Assembly (NCBI GenBank): GCA_951640165.1
Contig: OX621257.1
Location: 8,567,201 to 8,631,200 of the forward strand
Direction: 5' to 3'
DNA from: Pseudoips prasinana
Lineage: Eukaryota; Arthropoda; Insecta; Lepidoptera; Nolidae
Length of the DNA stretch: 64,000 bases
Positions 33,176 through 45,189 of this stretch are shown here, piece after piece. The notes below the pieces were generated by a model. The model ran no database searches. It worked only from the letters and a program-made list of their open reading frames with translations, and had not been told where the DNA came from. The translations under genes and the position numbers were made by a program. How positions within the stretch are numbered: position 1 is the first letter of the stretch; each line of letters starts with the position of its first letter.

Positions 33176-34190
33176 TTATTCTGGGATTTGTTGACTTATA
33201 TATGACAATTTTTATGTGACTTATGTATAAATATTGCTTCACTAAGTTATCTGCAGCTAAGTTCCCAATTAAGTTCCACGTCAAAATGATTGTCTGTAAT
33301 TGACCTGCTCTATTAATACGTTATCACCAAATAACGGATTAATAATAGAAAATGTTTTTGGCTTGGGACTTAATCAGGGTTCTTTAATTTACGGGTATCA
33401 GCTTAAACCTTATTAGAGACTGGATTATTATTAATCAAGTTTATCAAATACTATTATACTACAAGAAACTAAACTTAGAAGTCAAGGCAAATAATACAAA
33501 AAGTTCACGTCAGAGAAACTTTTAATGTGAAAACTTTTTTGTACTAGATTTAACGGTTCAAGACATTTATTTCTCAAAAACAGAATTTAACATTCACTTA
33601 CATTGAGAAAGACAGACTAAATTTTATTAACATAAAATAATCTTTTGCGTGAAACGAGATACGAAATGGCGTAACTTAGTATAATTATTGTTAGTGATAG
33701 GTACAAAAAACTTAGTAGGTAATTTAGTACATACATACATACATAGACTCACGCCTGTTTCCCAGAGGGGTAGGCAGAGACAACGGATTTCCATTTGTCA
33801 CGATCTTTGCACACGTCTTTTGCCTCGATTCGAGTCCATATTAAGTAAGATTTGCCATCATAAACATATATTAGTGGCCCAAAAGCAAAATAATTATATT
33901 CGTGGCAAATATAATGTGATTTTTCCGGGAATACCGGGCATTTTTGCTGCCTCTCTCTTCAATTTGACAAGATTTTTCTCTATTTATCGTTTATATTGTG
34001 TTAAAGGTAGTTCTCGGCAGACCTCTTTACTGGGAATTTGTCATCAGCAAACTTGTTTATAATAATTATTCAGACATGGCTATTTGATCCCAAACTACGC
34101 TGAGCTTGTACAACGAATAACAGATAACTGATATACTACTTTAGTTTTGTAAATAAAAAGAAAAAAAATTGCCAAAGAGACGCGGCATAA

Positions 34191-34375
34191 TCTCACTAAT
34201 ACTATAAAGGCGAAAGTTTGAGAGTGTGTATGTTTGTTACTTCATCACGTCCAAACGGCGGTAGCGATTTTAATAAAATTAGGTATAGACTTAGCTGACA
34301 CCCTGGATTAACACAGTCTATAATTTATAAAGTTTAACACGGGTAAAGTCGCATGGCATAGCTAGTAATAATAGA
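34191..34375 (+). mobile_element. Helitron-like non-autonomous element, 185 bp
   Basis: Starts TCTCACTAATACTATAAAGG after A, and ends cgcatggcatagCTAG before T. There is no target duplication. Body words: gtatgtttgttacttcatca, ttataaagtttaacacgggt. Confidence 0.75.
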
Positions 34376-34549
34376 TTTTAAGAACTTAATAGTTTTACGT
34401 AATTATTAAAAAAAAACAAATGTTACTTACAAGCAAAGATTTTTAAGCATTGTTATGAATGTTTCACATAAAAACTGCGGTCTGGTTTTTGATATATAAC
34501 TACTTAAATTTTATTTTACAAGTCGCTAAGCTAGTTTTGTATTGTAAAA

Positions 34550-34723
34550 CTGAAGTGGCAGTGGGCGGGGCACATAGTTCGTAGAACCGACGGCCGTTGG
34601 GGCAGAAAAGTTCTCGAGTGGCGACCACGAACTGAAAGACGCAACGTGGGCAGGCCCCATACACAATGGACCGATGATCTTGTGAGAGCGCAAGATCGGC
34701 AATTGTGGAGATATTTGGGCTAG
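34550..34723 (+). pseudogene. C-terminal end of an RTE-type LINE ORF2
   Basis: 57 codons plus a stop encode LKWQWAGHIVRRTDGRWG and, further on, ERRNVGRPHTQWTDDL before a stop. This matches the well-known end of RTE-type reverse transcriptase proteins (WAGHIxR..D.RW..P....R..GRP..RW.DD). The upstream reverse transcriptase domain is absent, so this is a 5'-truncated, dead copy. Confidence 0.8.
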
Positions 34724-35001
34724 TTCAACTTATTGTAACACGCTTTTTAGCGTAGTTCTCAACAAAAAAATTTAACAACATGTACAAAAGTAAGAAGTTC
34801 TAAAAAAAAGCTTTAACATAAACGCCTCTTATTCAAGTCAAAATATGGCAAGTCATTACATAAAGAGTCTGAGAATCTTATTGTCATAGACAGGCCTGTA
34901 GGCGTGCTTGTTTTTTACGCTGGAGGTCTTGGGTCCGATTTCCACCCAGGACAGATATTTGAGTGCATGAACATGTCTGTTTGTCCTGGGTCTGGGTGTA
35001 A

Positions 35002-35305
35002 TCTATACATATAATAAAATCGTAGAAAAGTCAAAACTGTACATTGAATATTTTTTTTAAAGGATACTTGGAGCGTGATCTACGATTGATATCGCAGCCA
35101 AAAATATAGTGTTTAGAATTTTGTCTGTGTGTATGTCCGGGATAAACTAAAAAAGCTATGTATGGAATTACTTCAAATTTTGCATGAATATTACTATGAG
35201 TTTGGGTCAACATATAGGCTACATATTATCACGCTGTCACCTTCGGGGGAGGAGCTGTGATAATTTATAAAATTTAACGCAGGTGAAACTGCGGGGCACA
35301 GCTAG
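35002..35305 (+). mobile_element. Helitron-like non-autonomous element, 304 bp, with precise empty-site evidence
   Basis: Starts TCTATACATATAATAAAATC and ends ggcacagCTAG. The 3' hairpin cgcag/ctgcg (loop gtgaaa) lies 12 bases before the end. Left flank gtgtaa and right flank ttatctatataag join to give exactly the uninterrupted SINE sequence gtgtaattatctatataag seen at about 62070-62088. Insertion is therefore between A and T with no duplication, the Helitron signature. No coding capacity. Confidence 0.85.
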
Positions 35306-35408
35306 TTATCTATATAAGTATGTATTTACAAAAGAAAAAATAGCATATGTAGTATATCAGTTATCTGGTTTCCATAGTACAAGCTCTGCTTAGTTTGCAA
35401 TCAGATAG

Positions 35409-35625
35409 ACTGCACGTGTGGGGCAGCGGCTAAGACAGTCGCCTCGCCGCTTCGTGTCGCGGGTTCGAGTCCCGCGCCCGACAACTATTTGTGTGAACCA
35501 TAAATAGTTGTTCTGAGTCTGGATGTAATTTGTATTCGTATATTATATGTTTGTCAAGTACCCCGCGACACAGGGATTAGATTCCATAGTGCGTGAGCTG
35601 TCTTTAAAAAAAAAAGAAAAACAAA
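35409..35625 (+). repeat. tRNA-derived SINE family D, inserted in SINE C
   Basis: Head gcagcggctaagacagtcgc, then tcgcgggttcgagtcccgcg (A and B boxes), body aaatagttgttctgagtctg .. gtaccccgcgacacaggga, and an A-rich tail. The flanks cagata and gagata suggest a short target duplication. Confidence 0.85.
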
Positions 35626-35690
35626 ATGAGATAGCCGTGTGTTAAAACGTCTCTCAATAAAAATGTCTCTGGATATTATTATTATTATTA

Positions 35691-36312
35691 ATATACGATT
35701 AAATGAGCAAACCAAACAAATAAAATAATCCAAAATTTTGCGTTTAATCCGGTTTAAGAAGTTTGCCTCAGAATTCCTTCCGCTCCATAAACTCCTAAAA
35801 TTGTAGTCGAACATTTGAGTGACATTAACGAACACTCGCCGTAATCGGTGTTATTGATTTCCTGTCCGATACTTTATTCTTTATTGTTGAGCATGAATTG
35901 TAAGAGTTAGCGTAGGAAAGTAAAATATTATCCAAATAAACGTTGTGCGAAAAAGCACTAGCCTCTACCTCACTCTTATAAGAATGAAAGAAAGAATATA
36001 TATTTATTAGACACAAAGTACATCAGTATAAATTAAGTAAAAGTAATAGTAATAATAATAAGGGTACAACACACAGAAGAATACATAAAAAAAAATTGAT
36101 AGGTACTTATAAATAACAATTAATACATTTTTCTATAACATAATGATACGCACCTATTCGATGTGGTACCCATACTAAGCACCTTTGTGACTAAAAGGCA
36201 ACAGTTCAGCATTCTGCCATAGATGACTGTAGCGCTGATTTTGTGGCCAAGATTATAAGTGAAGTACTTTTCGGTGGAGATTGTTTTTTTAATGACAACG
36301 CCCGCAATACGG
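35691..36312. other. No gene recognised
   Basis: AT-rich; minus-strand frames of 93 and 63 codons (35554-35835, 35825-36016) are partly made of repeat sequence and lack motifs. Confidence 0.4.
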
Positions 36313-36488
36313 AATCTAGTCCCTGTGTCGCGGGGTACCTTACAAACATATAATAAACGGACACAAATTACATCCAGACTCAGAACAACTATTTGTGTGA
36401 CAGCACAAATAGTTGTCCGGCGCAGGACTTGAACCCGCGACACGAATAAGCAAAGCGACTGTCTTAGCCGCTGCGCCACACGTGCAGT
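36313..36488 (-). repeat. tRNA-derived SINE family D
   Basis: ctagtccctgtgtcgcgggg .. catccagactcagaacaact .. aggacttgaacccgcgaca .. gccgctgcgccacacgtgca. Complete minus-strand copy. Confidence 0.88.
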
Positions 36489-37490
36489 CTTATGAATACG
36501 TATAAATTATCCATGCCTCACAGTAATAAGTCCCCACATCTAATTTGACTTTTAATTGATTGGTAAACTTATAAGCCGTTTTTTTTATTGTATTATTTTT
36601 TTTCATTTTGTTTATGTTCCGCGATTTCTCCATTGCTTGTAAACTGATTTTGATAGATGTTTTTAGTCGATAAGAAATACTTTTTAAATGATCCCATAGA
36701 AGAAAGAGAAATAATTTGAAGTCAGCATTATGATTTATAAACAACATTTTTGTTTAATTAGGAAGATTATAAAGAGAATTTATATCATTCATATATTATC
36801 TGGTGCTACCGTTAAATTACATTCATTCTGTATTTAAGCAATTACTATATCACACATATTATATCACAAACAATTGGTTTGGCCTTACGGTAGCGTTGCC
36901 TACTACAGATAATGAATCCACGGGTTGAAATACCAGGTCGCACTAAAAAGTTTTATTCGGATTTCTGACAAGAAAATCTAATAGAAGCAGACTGTTATTT
37001 GGCGTACTGCACTCTCGTGTTTCGAAACGAAACCTATTGAAAGAGCTATTATCAAATGAGACGAGAGGTTAGAACCTTTCAAAATTCTTTCCCTTCCTTC
37101 GGTTTCTATTTTAATAGACAATAAAGACAAAAAATATTTGTCTGTTCTCAGTTTTATCACACAGTTTGTCATCTCTTCTCAGTTTTCAGTGTGTCAAAGG
37201 CGTGTGGTAGTGTGTGTAATGATTTTTTTTAATAATTTCACATCTAATGCCCATTACATCAAAACATTGGCTTTCTGCACTCATTCTCCATATGAAATTT
37301 ACCTGTTCACACTCCTCCTTCCACGCAATTTTCGAAAAAAGGGTTACAAAGTTTTGGTTTCACGTTTTAATATTATGAAGATAGTCTCAAAATTACTCAT
37401 ATGATATACAACATAAAATCAAATGAGACGACAAGTTAGAACCTCTTGTCTGATCTCGTCGTTTGATAATACAAACATAATATAATAATA
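36489..37490. other. No gene recognised; short repeated gagacgag words
   Basis: tcaaatgagacgagaggttagaacc (about 37054-37078) and tcaaatgagacgacaagttagaacc (about 37418-37442) are two similar words 364 bp apart that may bound a small element. The 88-codon plus frame between them (37138-37404) has no recognised domain. Confidence 0.35.
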
Positions 37491-37945
37491 TCTAGGGACA
37501 ATGTCACACAGATCATCCTAGCCCCAAACTAAGCAAAGCTTGTACTATGGGTACCAGGCGACGATATACATACTTATATAGATAGATAAATACTTATATA
37601 CATAGAAAACATCCATGACTCAGAAACAAATATTCGTGCTCATCACACAAATATTATTATAATAAATAAATATCTTATAATAAATATTAGTGCGCGTCGT
37701 GAACAAAATATAATTCTATAATGGATCTAAAAAGGTGATAGTTACTTAGAATGATGAAATGGGTTACAAAAGCCATGGATTCAAACATACGTTCGGTGCA
37801 GTGAATGTAATTGAAGGGAGGAGATGAAGATGGAGGGTGGTGTACTCAGTGTTACAAATAACAATAATCGATTTAGATCCCGATTTGAACCCAGTAGGTA
37901 CCACCAGCTTCGTAGGCAGGAGCACTACCAACTAGGCTATGGTGA
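37491..37945 (-). repeat. SINE family A interrupted by about 220 bp
   Basis: 37491-37655 is the body (ggacaatgtcacacagatca .. tattcgtgctcatcacaca). The tRNA-like head appears only at 37884-37945 (cgatttgaacccagtaggta .. accaactaggctatgg). The intervening 220 bp is not a repeat that I recognise. Confidence 0.7.
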
Positions 37946-37952
37946 CCGTCTA

Positions 37953-38275
37953 ATGCCTCGTTGGTCTAGCGTTAGCGTTTACACCCGCAGAGAACGAGGT
38001 GCTACAAATCCCAGGTCGGGCCAAAAGTGATTTTGGGACGTTTCTGTAAAAAGAAAAATCAGTATCATCCCGAAGTCGAGCATCGTGCCTCGGAGAGCAC
38101 GTAAAGCCGTTGGTCTTGTACCGGACTTCTTTCCGGTCATGTCGCTAGTCGTCCCTTCGGATCATGAGAGTGATGGAATAGAATGTACATGTTTGCGCAT
38201 ACACTTGTGCACTATAATATGTCGAGCACAAATGGCTAATCTCGATTGAGACTGGCCGCCGTGACCGTAATTTAT
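37953..38275 (+). repeat. SINE family B, diverged full-length copy
   Basis: Head cctcgttggtctagcgttag .. gctacaaatcccaggtcggg, body agcccgaagt-like, gcctcggagagcacgtaaag, cgtcccttcggatcatgaga, and actggccgccgtgacc at the end. The left breakpoint of the large tandem duplication lies inside it, near agccgttgg (38105). Confidence 0.8.
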
Positions 38276-40324
38276 TATTATTATAATAATATGTGCTGTA
38301 TATAATATGGTTTGTTTATTACTATTTATTCTTAAGGACAAATCTACTGTTTTTTTATTTTTCTGCGTCTAATTATAACAAATAAAATTTCACTACACAT
38401 ACAAATTTATTATTCATCAATCACAGTGCAATGTTCAGATATTATTTCTTAAATATAAATGAATCTTTTCATTTGCAGTACGTTTATAATTATCAAAGGA
38501 AGGGTTTGTTTCTTTTTTCATATAACTTACCGTTATATAAATCAAAGGCATTCCTATATAGAAAAAAAATGTCTGAACAATGCAGTAAATAATATGCATG
38601 AATATTTACAAACACAAGGCACAAAAAAAGTGTAAATAATTACTTTATAAAAACCATACAATAAATTCTTAAAGGATATTTATTTTTAAAGAATTTACAT
38701 ATAAGATATGTTGAATGTACAGCTTAGAATTATATATCAACTAAAATTACTATTGTACGGTTTCTATTTAAATTAATTTGAATGATGTAAATATATTAAA
38801 CATTATATTGTTATATTGTTTTTGTTTTTTATTTGTTTATCGTTTTGTTTATTAATATATTTTGATTATAAACGGATATTATGTAACTGCAAATTAAAAA
38901 ATATTCCTTTTGTAGTACTAAAACGTAGGTATGTACGTATCGTAAGCAAAAATACTGATTGCACAGCAAAATAGTTATGTCAAAATATTATAATCATAGC
39001 TATTTAACAATATTTTTTCTGGTGGCAGTTCTTACCTAACTTAACCTACTTTTCTAGTAGTGAATAATATTTCCAGTTATGGCCTTTTAAATTTTTGTGC
39101 AATTAGTATTTTTTGTAAAAATTCTTTTATTATTGTGAAAAAAGTATTTCGATGTGCATTTAAAAATATCCCAATATAATATATATTTTAATAATTTCAA
39201 ATATAACATTTATTTTCTTTTCAGTCAATCGATTCAAGACAATCGTTTGGAACTGAGTAACAATCCTTTATAAAAAAAGTACTAAGATAAACAATTGAAA
39301 AACATTAAAGTACGACTACTTTTCAGGCTATCGTTAAAAAGGACTAAGTCAAGATGACAGACACTGAATGGATGTTTACGGCGACCTTACCTCAGATAAC
39401 CAATAATTAAGCCTGATGACACAATGTATATGCTAAAATTGAGTAGAGAAATATCTCAGGAGTGGAGTGCCAACATTAACACATTAAATAATACACATAT
39501 GGAAACGTATATATACATATATAAAACATATAGGCTGGAATATCACAGGTAGATTTGAAAGATGTAATAAAAATATTGAGGAAAACTCGCCTTGAAATCG
39601 GTTGAAAACCAATTTTGCAATATAACCAATATTTTATTTGATTTACAACGTAGGGGTAGAAATGTATTTTGACTGGCAAAGCTATAGAATTTTTTATATA
39701 CAGAATGATTCCAAAAGACCCACCAAAGCGATGTCAATCAAAGGGGTAGTGTAATATATTTTATTCATGTGGAAGTTGACAAAACAATGCAAGACAGTCA
39801 ATACTCAAAAGTGACAGTAATAAAAAAAAACAAAAAAATAAACTCATTTCCACTCGTTTTTGTCAACTTTTATTTATATATTTTTCCCGATAAAATAAGG
39901 TAATACGTATTATTTATGTAAATAAAACTAATAATTTATTTATTGTATTAACCTTAGATGTATGTACTTGCTAACTTGTACAATGAAGTGCTAATTTCGC
40001 ATTTAACATGACTACGCATTTGTCTTAATTAATTTATTAATATGCATTCATTGTACTAATATTATTTATTGTGAAATAAACGAATTCAATACTAACATAA
40101 CATTTATTTAACCCTTTTCCTTTTATTGTTTACAAAAAATAGAACGGTTTTTGTCTTATGTTTATCGTTTTTGTCGACATCGTAATTTTATATTGTTATT
40201 GCAGGATGATTGTCGAACTTAGATTATTGTTATAGTACCCATAATGTTACGAACTATTGTCATTCGAATCAATATAATAAAATTTTACGCAAGAAGCCTC
40301 ATATAATCCTATCTTGGCGTTATG

Positions 40325-40462
40325 TACAGACGCCAGCACATCCAGCTACCCCAATCTGTATTTTTTTTTATAGATGTTTAACTTTATCACATACGCATAA
40401 GGTTCTCTTTCAATTGGAGAATTTTGGCAGATTGGGGTAGCTTGATCTGCTGGCGTCTGTAC
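40325..40462. mobile_element. Small MITE (138 bp), about 36-bp terminal inverted repeats
   Basis: Left tacagacgccagcacatcca, right end tgctggcgtctgta, with ctaccccaatctg inverted inside both arms. Ends in TA. The duplicated copy is at 47587-47729, so it predates the segmental duplication. Confidence 0.8.
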
Positions 40463-40839
40463 GCATTTGTATTTATTTATATAGGTGTTTTGTTTTAATA
40501 ATTTTGTATAAAAGTAATTTTTGGTTACTGTCTATGAAGTATAAATTGAAAATTATAAGAAAAGCGTAATAATATATCAACGCCTTCCTAATTAACTAAC
40601 AGTTATTTTTTTAATAAAATACTAACCGTGAAATCACATTCGATAAATAAACTAAAAATTATAGGTTCAAATATGGATGTCATCGGTATGCAAATACATT
40701 TTCCTTTTAAAATTGTTTTAAAATTATTTAAGTGGTCTAATTGCTAAAGCTATTTACAACTAGTAACTACAGTGGTAATGTTTTAAAACGTGAACTGTTT
40801 CATATGCATATCAATAATACATACCCAATCGTACTATGA

Positions 40840-41180
40840 CATTAATTCGCATCCTGCATTGCCAGCGATGACTTACGGAATAGAGAGGGCCTCATAAGAT
40901 GGCTCAATAGCACAATAGAAATGGCTATGATCGGAGTTTCCCTGCGAGATCGAATCAGAAATGTCGACACCAGCAGGCGAACCAAATAAACCGAAATACG
41001 TCGAAGAATTGTTAATCTGAAGTGGCAGTGAGCAGGGTACATAGCTAGGAACCGACCGGAAGACGCGCAGAGGGTTGCTGAAGGCTGCATGATGTAGGTA
41101 GCGCGAAACCAGCCATTGGTACTGTGGATATCATTGGGGGAGGCCTTTGTCCAATAATAAACTTCTTCTGGTTAACATGA
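40840..41180 (+). pseudogene. RTE-type LINE ORF2 end, degenerate
   Basis: Conceptual reading gives DDLRNREGLIRWLNS, SLRDRIRNVDTSRRTK, then a stop, IRRRIVNLKWQ, a stop, and AGYIARNRPEDAQR. This is the reverse transcriptase C-terminal region with several stops, followed by ggaggcctttgtccaataat as tail. The duplicate copy is at 48125-48475. Confidence 0.75.
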
Positions 41181-41969
41181 TGGCAAATTCTTGTCCAATT
41201 GTAGGTAATCATAGCAATTTTATATTCACATTCAAAATTGTTACAAAAAATGCAGTATTTCCACTTGTAACCTAGATGTATACAACTTGCAAACTTATTC
41301 GTCATGATAGATGCGATGCTTATTAAAAAAGCATGATTACAGAAAACATGCAAATTTTCCATACAAAATATTATAATCAAAAATCAATACATTAAAACAT
41401 TCAAAAGAATAATGATGTATATTGAATAATGCATATACAGCATTAATAAATAAAACTTCCTTGTCTAATAAAAATAACTATTCAATTAAATTTTTACGAA
41501 TATGATCTATTGCAAATAACACCTTAATTTACTTCCTAGGATACGTCACTGTCTCCCCTTAATACAGGCTAATTAGTAGCCTATCTAGCGGGGCAGCAGG
41601 ACAACGATTTTGCGTAATGTGTTATGTACTAATTATTATGTAATAACTATGTGTATTTTACTGAAATAAAGATTTATTATTATTATTAAAAAAAAAATAG
41701 GTAGTTTTATAGATTAACATAATTGTCCTACCAAATATATATATATTTGGTAGTTATATATATATATATATAATGCTTCTTTACGCTACTTTAAATAAGA
41801 AAAAAGCCTCTTATAACGCGTGTTTTGAACTTAAATCTTCATTTAACTAAACTACTAATCCACCTTAACTGCCTTACTTAAAATTACATAAAGGCACGTT
41901 TCAGCTTGAGACGCCTTGTATGGACTTTACTCGTAGTACTTTAACACAGTGCTTAAGATAATGATAATA

Positions 41970-43251
41970 GGTCTTTACCTATGAAATTGCCGTTTTGTAT
42001 GAAAAAATTTAAACGAATTTTTTTCATGAATTTTTTTATTTGTATTAATCGAAGTAATCACCCATGCAATCAATGCATCTTTGCCATCCCAGTGGCAGTT
42101 TATTGATGCCCTTCTTAAAGAAATCAGCTGGACGGGAGGCAACAAATTCTTCAAAGGCATTTTGTACTGCCTCTCGGGTATTGAATTTTTTTCCCGCCAA
42201 GAAGTTATCCAAATTCTGGAAAAAGTAGTAGTCTGTAGGCGCAAGGTCTGGTGAGTAGGGCGGATGACGGAGAGCTTCCAACCCCAGTTCTTGCAACTTG
42301 GAGACCGTCTGCTGTGCAGTATGAGGTCGCGCGTTGTCGTGCAGGAGCAGCGGAGACGAGCGATTGACCAATGCTGGTTGGAGATGCGCCAGCTTCTCCA
42401 TCATTGTGCTCAGTTCTTCACAGTACACATCTGCAGTAATGCTCACCCCGTTTGGTAAGAAGCTGTGATGAATCACACCGGCGCTAGACCACCAAACAGT
42501 GACCATCACTTTTCTAGGGGTAAGTTTTCGTTTAGGGCATTGTTTAGGTGCTGAACCAGGATCCAACCAACTTGCTGAGCGCTTGCGGTTATCAAACAGA
42601 ATCCATTTTTCATCGCAGGTAACAATGCGGTTCAAAATTCCTTCATTTGTGTGTCTGTTGAGCAGTGCAAGGCACGTCTCGACGCGTACTTCGCGCTGGC
42701 GATCATTGAGTTCGTGGGGCACCCATTTGTCAAGCTTTTTTACCTTGCCAATTTGACGCAAATGGACCAATATTGTTTTGACGCTAACGTCGAAAGCTGC
42801 TGCTAATTCAGCCGTAGATTGTGTATCATCAGCTTCCACAACCGCCTTTAATTCGTCATTGTCGACCAAAGTCTTCGGACGACCGCGAGGTTCATTTTTC
42901 AGGTCGAAATTTCCAGAACGGAAGCGAGCAAACCAATAACAGGTGGTGCGTTGGTTTGTAGTGTTAGCTCCGTAAACGTCGTTGATGTTGCGTGCCGCTT
43001 GTGCCGCGTTGCTGCCACGACGGTACTCATATTCCATAATTACTCGAATTTTTAACGTATCCATGATGACGAAAAAGATTGAAATGCGATGAAAATGTAA
43101 CACTAATCAATAAAGAAATGACTACTTTTGGAAAAAAGAATCCATGTTTTTAAAATAAAATTAATTTGAAATTAGAATTCTTAGCCAAACAAAAATTATT
43201 TTGATTTGAAATGGCCAGTACTGCAGAACGGCAATTTCATAGGTAAAGACC
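41970..43251 (-). mobile_element. Complete mariner element, copy A, 1282 bp
   Basis: The terminal inverted repeats ggtctttacctatgaaattg and caatttcataggtaaagacc are exact complements over about 25 bp. It is flanked by TA at 41968-41969 and 43252-43253. Same length as copy B at 54694-55975 and nearly identical to it. The matching place in duplication unit 2 (about 49096-49108) has no element. Confidence 0.95.
42045..43103 (-). CDS. Mariner transposase, intact, DD34D (copy A)
   Basis: 352 aa from the first Met; Met14 (MDTLKIRVIMEYEYRRG) is the more typical start. Shows the N-terminal helix-turn-helix half, mariner motif WVPHEL (residues 127-132), catalytic D164 (TCDEKW), D256 (LHDNARPHTA) and D291 (YSPDLAPTDYYFF), 34 residues between the last two. 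It differs from copy B by one amino acid: G339 here, R339 in copy B. R before WQ is the usual residue in this part of the family, so copy A probably carries the mutation. No stop or frameshift. Confidence 0.95.
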   Translation of the reverse strand: MLHFHRISIFFVIMDTLKIRVIMEYEYRRGSNAAQAARNINDVYGANTTNQRTTCYWFARFRSGNFDLKNEPRGRPKTLVDNDELKAVVEADDTQSTAELAAAFDVSVKTILVHLRQIGKVKKLDKWVPHELNDRQREVRVETCLALLNRHTNEGILNRIVTCDEKWILFDNRKRSASWLDPGSAPKQCPKRKLTPRKVMVTVWWSSAGVIHHSFLPNGVSITADVYCEELSTMMEKLAHLQPALVNRSSPLLLHDNARPHTAQQTVSKLQELGLEALRHPPYSPDLAPTDYYFFQNLDNFLAGKKFNTREAVQNAFEEFVASRPADFFKKGINKLPLGWQRCIDCMGDYFD

Positions 43252-43309
43252 TAATATTTGAATGACAAAGACAAAAGATTTTTCAATTTAATTAGTGCCT
43301 CATCCTACT

Positions 43310-43985
43310 CATCCTGCCATATTATAAACGCGAAAGTTTGGAAGTATGGATGGATCGATGGATGTTTGTTACTCTTTCACGTAAAAACTACTGAATAGAT
43401 TTTAATGAAACTTTACAACGATATAGCTTATACATTAGAATAACACATAGGTTACAATTTATAAAGATATTGTGTAAATTGTAACGAATAACACATAGGT
43501 TACAATTTATAAAGATATTGTGTAAATTGTCCAAAATATGACGATAAGTGTCAAGTAAGTAGGAAAAAATCTACCATCCGCGATCTATTCCGACGTGCAC
43601 TGGCAAAACCGCTAGAGTTCCTACTATATCACACTAATATTATAAAGGTGAAAGTTAGTGAGTGTGTGCAAAAACTACCGGATGGATTTTGATGAAATTT
43701 TGTAGTAATATAGCTAACCTATACATCCGAAAAATACATAGGCTATAATTTATAAAGTTTAACGCGGGTAAAACCGAGGAGCACAACTAGTATTATAAAT
43801 GCGAAAGTTTGTGAGTATAGATGTATGGATGTTTGTTACATTTTCACGAAAAAACTACCGAATAGATTTTGCCTACACTTTGTAGTTATATAGCGTATAT
43901 ACGAATAAAACATAGGGTATAATTTATAAAGTTTAACGCGGGTACAACCGCAGGGCATAGTTTTTGACAAGTAGTATTTGACAAT
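43310..43985 (+). repeat. Cluster of Helitron-like copies with a local 48-bp duplication
   Basis: Three successive copies carry words such as cgcgaaagtttg, ggatgtttgttactctttca, aggttacaatttataaagat and aacgcgggtaaaaccgagga gcacaactag. The segment gaataacacataggttacaa..ttgtgtaaattgt occurs twice in tandem (about 43438-43530) here but once in unit 2 (about 49533-49578). Confidence 0.7.
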
Positions 43986-44089
43986 AATGGGACTTAATCG
44001 GTAATAAATGATGTAAAGGCGCCTATGCTAAATAAATTTGTAAACCAAATTGTGCAGAAACATTTGTAGCAGGAGATTATATTACTATA

Positions 44090-44300
44090 AGGCGAAAAAC
44101 CGACTCTTCTTTGTTAACACCATACATACCATCATATCAGCCGAAAGACCACGTCCACTGGACAAAAGCCCCTCCCAAAAGATCTCCACGATTACCGGTC
44201 TTGCACTACCCGCGTCCCACAATCAGCGGTCCGTCTTGTAGAGGACCTGTCTACACTGCGTCTTCCGATACGTGGTCGCCACTCAAAAACAGCGGTCATT
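44090..44300 (-). repeat. LINE tail (RTE-like), reversed
   Basis: catatcagccgaaagaccac, ggacaaaagcccctccca and gatctccacgattaccgg are the reverse of the tail form ..tggagatctt..gggaggc..tttgtccagcagtgg..tgatatgatgatg. Duplicated at 50165-50290. Confidence 0.6.
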
Positions 44301-45189
44301 CTTTTTGCAACTTTATGCATTCTACGAACTATATATTTATGTATTCATCTCCTATATTAGAAGGCAGAAAACTGATCATTTATCAACTTCTATATTCGTT
44401 GAGGTTTCAAAGGAAGTTTAATTTCTCGTCTTGCCCGGGGCGTCAATTATCTTGAAACGTTGCCGCTTGCATCCATACATTTAAAAGGTGTCTTATGACT
44501 AACACAAAGAACGACTGCTTAAAGTGCCCTGCGAATCACAGAGAATCTCTGAAAATAAACTAGTTGGGCAGTTATTTAATCAATCAATACCTATCTGCTG
44601 GTCTCCTTATTACGTGTCTTGTAGAAGTCAATCGAAATCAAAATGTGTATATTAATTGCTCTTCAATTGCAAATAATAATTCAATAATAGACTGGCAACA
44701 GTGGAGATCTTAGACGGGAGGCGTATCTCCAGCAGCGGACGTCTTTTGGTTGATATGATGATGATGAATGATAGTGTTCACCAATTTTGGCAATGGTGGT
44801 CAATCTCTTTGGAGACCAGTCAAATATGCAGGCCATATTGTGGTGCATGAGTGGTGCGCAAGCACACCTCCATTCTTAATTCCTTCATTCTCATAATCAG
44901 ATGGGAACGCTATCAGGCACGAGCAGGCTCAGGACTAACAGTTTCAGTGCTTTCTGAAACTAGACTCCATTATAGGGGTGTTATTCATTGTACAACTAAA
45001 CGCCGAAAGACATTACGCCGACAGACTTTACTGACAAGACTTTAGTTCGACTGTACTTTTCACCCACAGAACACTTTGCCGACAGTATTCATAATTATTG
45101 GTTTAGGTTAGGTTAGACCTGTGACCACAGCGCACGAGCCGAGCGAGCGAATCGAGCGTGCCGGAGCCAGAACCGAATCGGTGTATATT

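Larger units (their letters stand above)
34885..35690 (+). repeat. SINE family C split by a Helitron-like element and by SINE family D
   Basis: The family C pieces are 34885-35001 (head with ggtccgatttccacccagga, then acatgtctgtttgtcctggg), 35306-35410 (atctatataagtatgtattt .. ccatagtacaagctctgctt), and from about 35628 (agccgtgtgttaaaacg .. ggatattattattatt). Their order matches the uninterrupted copies at 60289-60535 and 61960-62170, so the two intervening segments are later insertions. Confidence 0.85.

Noticed and set aside
42264..42756. Plus-strand frames over mariner copy A (and mirror frames over copy B)
   Set aside because: Opposite-strand shadows, repeated identically at the other copy.
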